Source of the DNA: Candidatus Woesearchaeota archaeon
GTDB taxonomy: Archaea; Nanobdellota; Nanobdellia; Woesearchaeales; SM23-78
Reading direction: 5' to 3'
Assembly: GCA_016933095.1 (NCBI GenBank)
Contig: JAFGBP010000032.1
Span: forward strand, 1-23,803
DNA: 23,803 bases
Part shown: piece after piece, positions 23,501 through 23,803 of the stretch
How positions within the stretch are numbered: position 1 is the stretch's first letter
Layout of the letters: every line of letters begins with the position of its first letter
Program-made: the position numbers and the translations under genes
The notes under the pieces: model-generated
Databases searched by the model: none
What the model saw: the letters and a program-made list of their open reading frames with translations, nothing else
What the model was told of the DNA's origin: nothing

Positions 23501-23803
23501 CATGAAGAGGTAATCGGCAAGGCGGTCCAGATAGAGTCGTTAGAGGCCAAGCAGGAATCAAGACAGGTTCCGTTCACCGAAGGGTAAGTTATCACAAAGC
23601 CAGTGATTGATGGTTTTATCAGGAAGAGTGAGAAAATCACCCCCAGCAGGATGAAGAAGACTAGCATGTAAGAACGAACCAGTCTGTTTGACTCTGATCT
23701 CTTATAGGAGGCCACGCGACGTTCTATGAATGACTTGTCATAGCCATGATTATTTACAAGCGCATCGCTTATGGCGGATAGGCCGTGGCCTTTCCTGAGG
23801 TGA
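20521..23803 (-). CDS. Asp-box (BNR/sortilin-like) beta-propeller membrane protein, 5' end outside the window
   Basis: The first in-window start is GTG 23715 (1064 residues), but the frame stays open to the right edge and encodes LRKGHGLSAISDALVNN followed by HGYDKSFIERRV, so the true start lies outside. Residues are numbered from GTG 23715. A signal-anchor helix lies at about 16-33, then a long propeller with about twelve Asp boxes (SSDGGQTW, SENGGQNW, SDDGGDSW, STDDGASW, SRDYGTTW). A cadherin/Ig-like region (SVSWNEDSSLSNAFNLSYC...WYGSESVSFTAVD), a Cys motif (CGDLVCEPGETCSSCEVDCG, about 825), ten glycines and a TSP1-like WICGDWGECINYRQVQVC follow. A membrane helix lies at about 976-995, then the cytoplasmic HAVKLRDYMTKAKERG...LLDAGW domain. 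Asp-box propellers occur in sialidases, sortilins and Ycf48-like factors; catalytic sialidase residues are not evident, so binding is likelier. It probably precedes the giant 14774-20419 gene in the same unit. Confidence 0.85.
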   Translation of the reverse strand, partial: HLRKGHGLSAISDALVNNHGYDKSFIERRVASYKRSESNRLVRSYMLVFFILLGVIFSLFLIKPSITGFVITYPSVNGTCLDSCLASNDSIWTALPITSSWQKNNSRPGGEGMQMVWDIDWNIHDTDTLYLVTDTTRVWRSSDGGQTWNNIGLEIPAKGGASIVSDPTNESIVLVAASKMDSSTLSGSAEGIWKSENGGQNWTQVLSSQNYSRSKHGKLFLFDNTSFDGLGSQVIFAGSDAGLWKSDDGGDSWNLIDSLGGEEVFDLEWASADRTILYVATNESLYSFNSTSNLSEQIGLDLPGVPYDVAVDYEAPESLFVATQGGIYNSSNGGLNFSLTGTGLNASLAYRHVTISPSDKNRLFACPHLIGGLYPYYSDDYGATWHIASDVNQEEFVFSGWYYSEPIIFHPQNSLVAITQRDSPMAITTDGGQSWHYSGSGMIGSRLKDISFFNETTMVFCMTDYGLFLTEDGGTSFRDLSLMRRDGLRTCSGVDTNGSTIIASSGGWESQDIVISYDFGNTWGLAYDANSILDHIRYNPSNASRVYADNYVSLDGGSSWNLVADGYDIRKIDPFNDSIIYGMKDLGSTYQVARSTDDGASWTVIGSTLPTADAFDLDVDPFNETLHMLVAGGYHGIYEYKDGGSWTLLASGAGLTIDDSNFEFVRFDTRLEGIVWTGQHGFRYHGSGIYLSRDYGTTWSDAMKNLGPYNDAWDISISPFDSKVYLTAAGIWTSSFETMCSSCFTVSNESNSSEENTNVTACTLSSVSWNEDSSLSNAFNLSYCFDDPQNNTLNYSVSGNSSIRVSIGSDGMVNLSAPADWYGSESVSFTAVDSSNVSRNATTNSVALTVMNVADCGDLVCEPGETCSSCEVDCGSCSSGGGGGGGGGGAATTDKDWICGDWGECINYRQVQVCEHNSTGAVRMNSRTCDPNAVTVVDDSSSGSSSSGSANVSEEVEQNVSLSEISSLQGLNDTPDNETTVTLREPELQSPASIFDKEKIGDPKYTLMFGGIAALILIVFLLGNLRRKKKYVEAGHEREHAVKLRDYMTKAKERGMSRHEVRSSLLDAGWREEVADELIHMYYVEPASFDGSE

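Overview
The window reads as a piece of an archaeal chromosome, most likely from a DPANN-type lineage (Woesearchaeota/Pacearchaeota-like). This placement is inferred, because no rRNA or tRNA is present. The support is: TATA boxes about 27 nt before start codons (leaderless promoters), frequent GTG and TTG starts, AGG/AGA arginine codons, a PGF-pre-PGF domain, Cys motifs of the CGxxxCxxxExCxxCxxDCGxC type, poly-glycine linkers, and giant sequon-rich surface proteins.

Layout. Positions 1-1691 hold the tail of an unknown gene, a small cupin, a convergent polyprenyl diphosphate synthase (uppS) and a winged-helix regulator. Positions 1802-6805 (minus) encode a 1667-residue surface protein with a PGF-pre-PGF domain, one membrane helix and a His-rich cytoplasmic tail. 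A divergent small membrane protein follows at 7069-7536. Positions 7653-8330 hold a ribbon-helix-helix gene and a PIN-domain gene, tail to tail with overlapping 3' ends. Positions 8416-10509 (minus) form a likely operon of uppP (polyprenyl-diphosphatase) and a UDP-N-acetylhexosamine 6-dehydrogenase. Positions 10591-11111 hold a 5'-truncated nucleotidyltransferase-like remnant overlapping a 50-residue companion ORF. A VanZ-like membrane protein follows at 11119-11493. The right half is three large envelope genes: an M14 zinc carboxypeptidase joined to a probable TIM-barrel hydrolase-like region (11661-14747, plus), an anchorless multidomain DUF2341/LamG/Ig-like/FG-GAP protein (14774-20419, minus), and an Asp-box beta-propeller membrane protein (20521 to beyond the right edge, minus).

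How the genes may work together. UppS makes and UppP recycles the polyprenyl phosphate carrier, and the dehydrogenase supplies an acidic amino-sugar nucleotide. The neighbouring surface proteins carry dozens of N-x-S/T sequons, so the region can be read as an envelope glycosylation and surface-protein locus.

The most unusual signal is a motif of about 45 residues (consensus HAxxLxxYxxxxxxxGxxxxxIxxxLxxxGWxxxxx). It is the cytoplasmic C-terminus, just after a membrane helix, of three otherwise unrelated proteins: the small protein at 7069, the M14 protein and the Asp-box protein. A related copy lies on the cytoplasmic N-terminal side of the Asp-box protein. It looks like a shared inner-face docking module that would link different surface proteins to one cytoplasmic partner. 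That function is inference. No CRISPR array, insertion sequence or RNA gene was seen.
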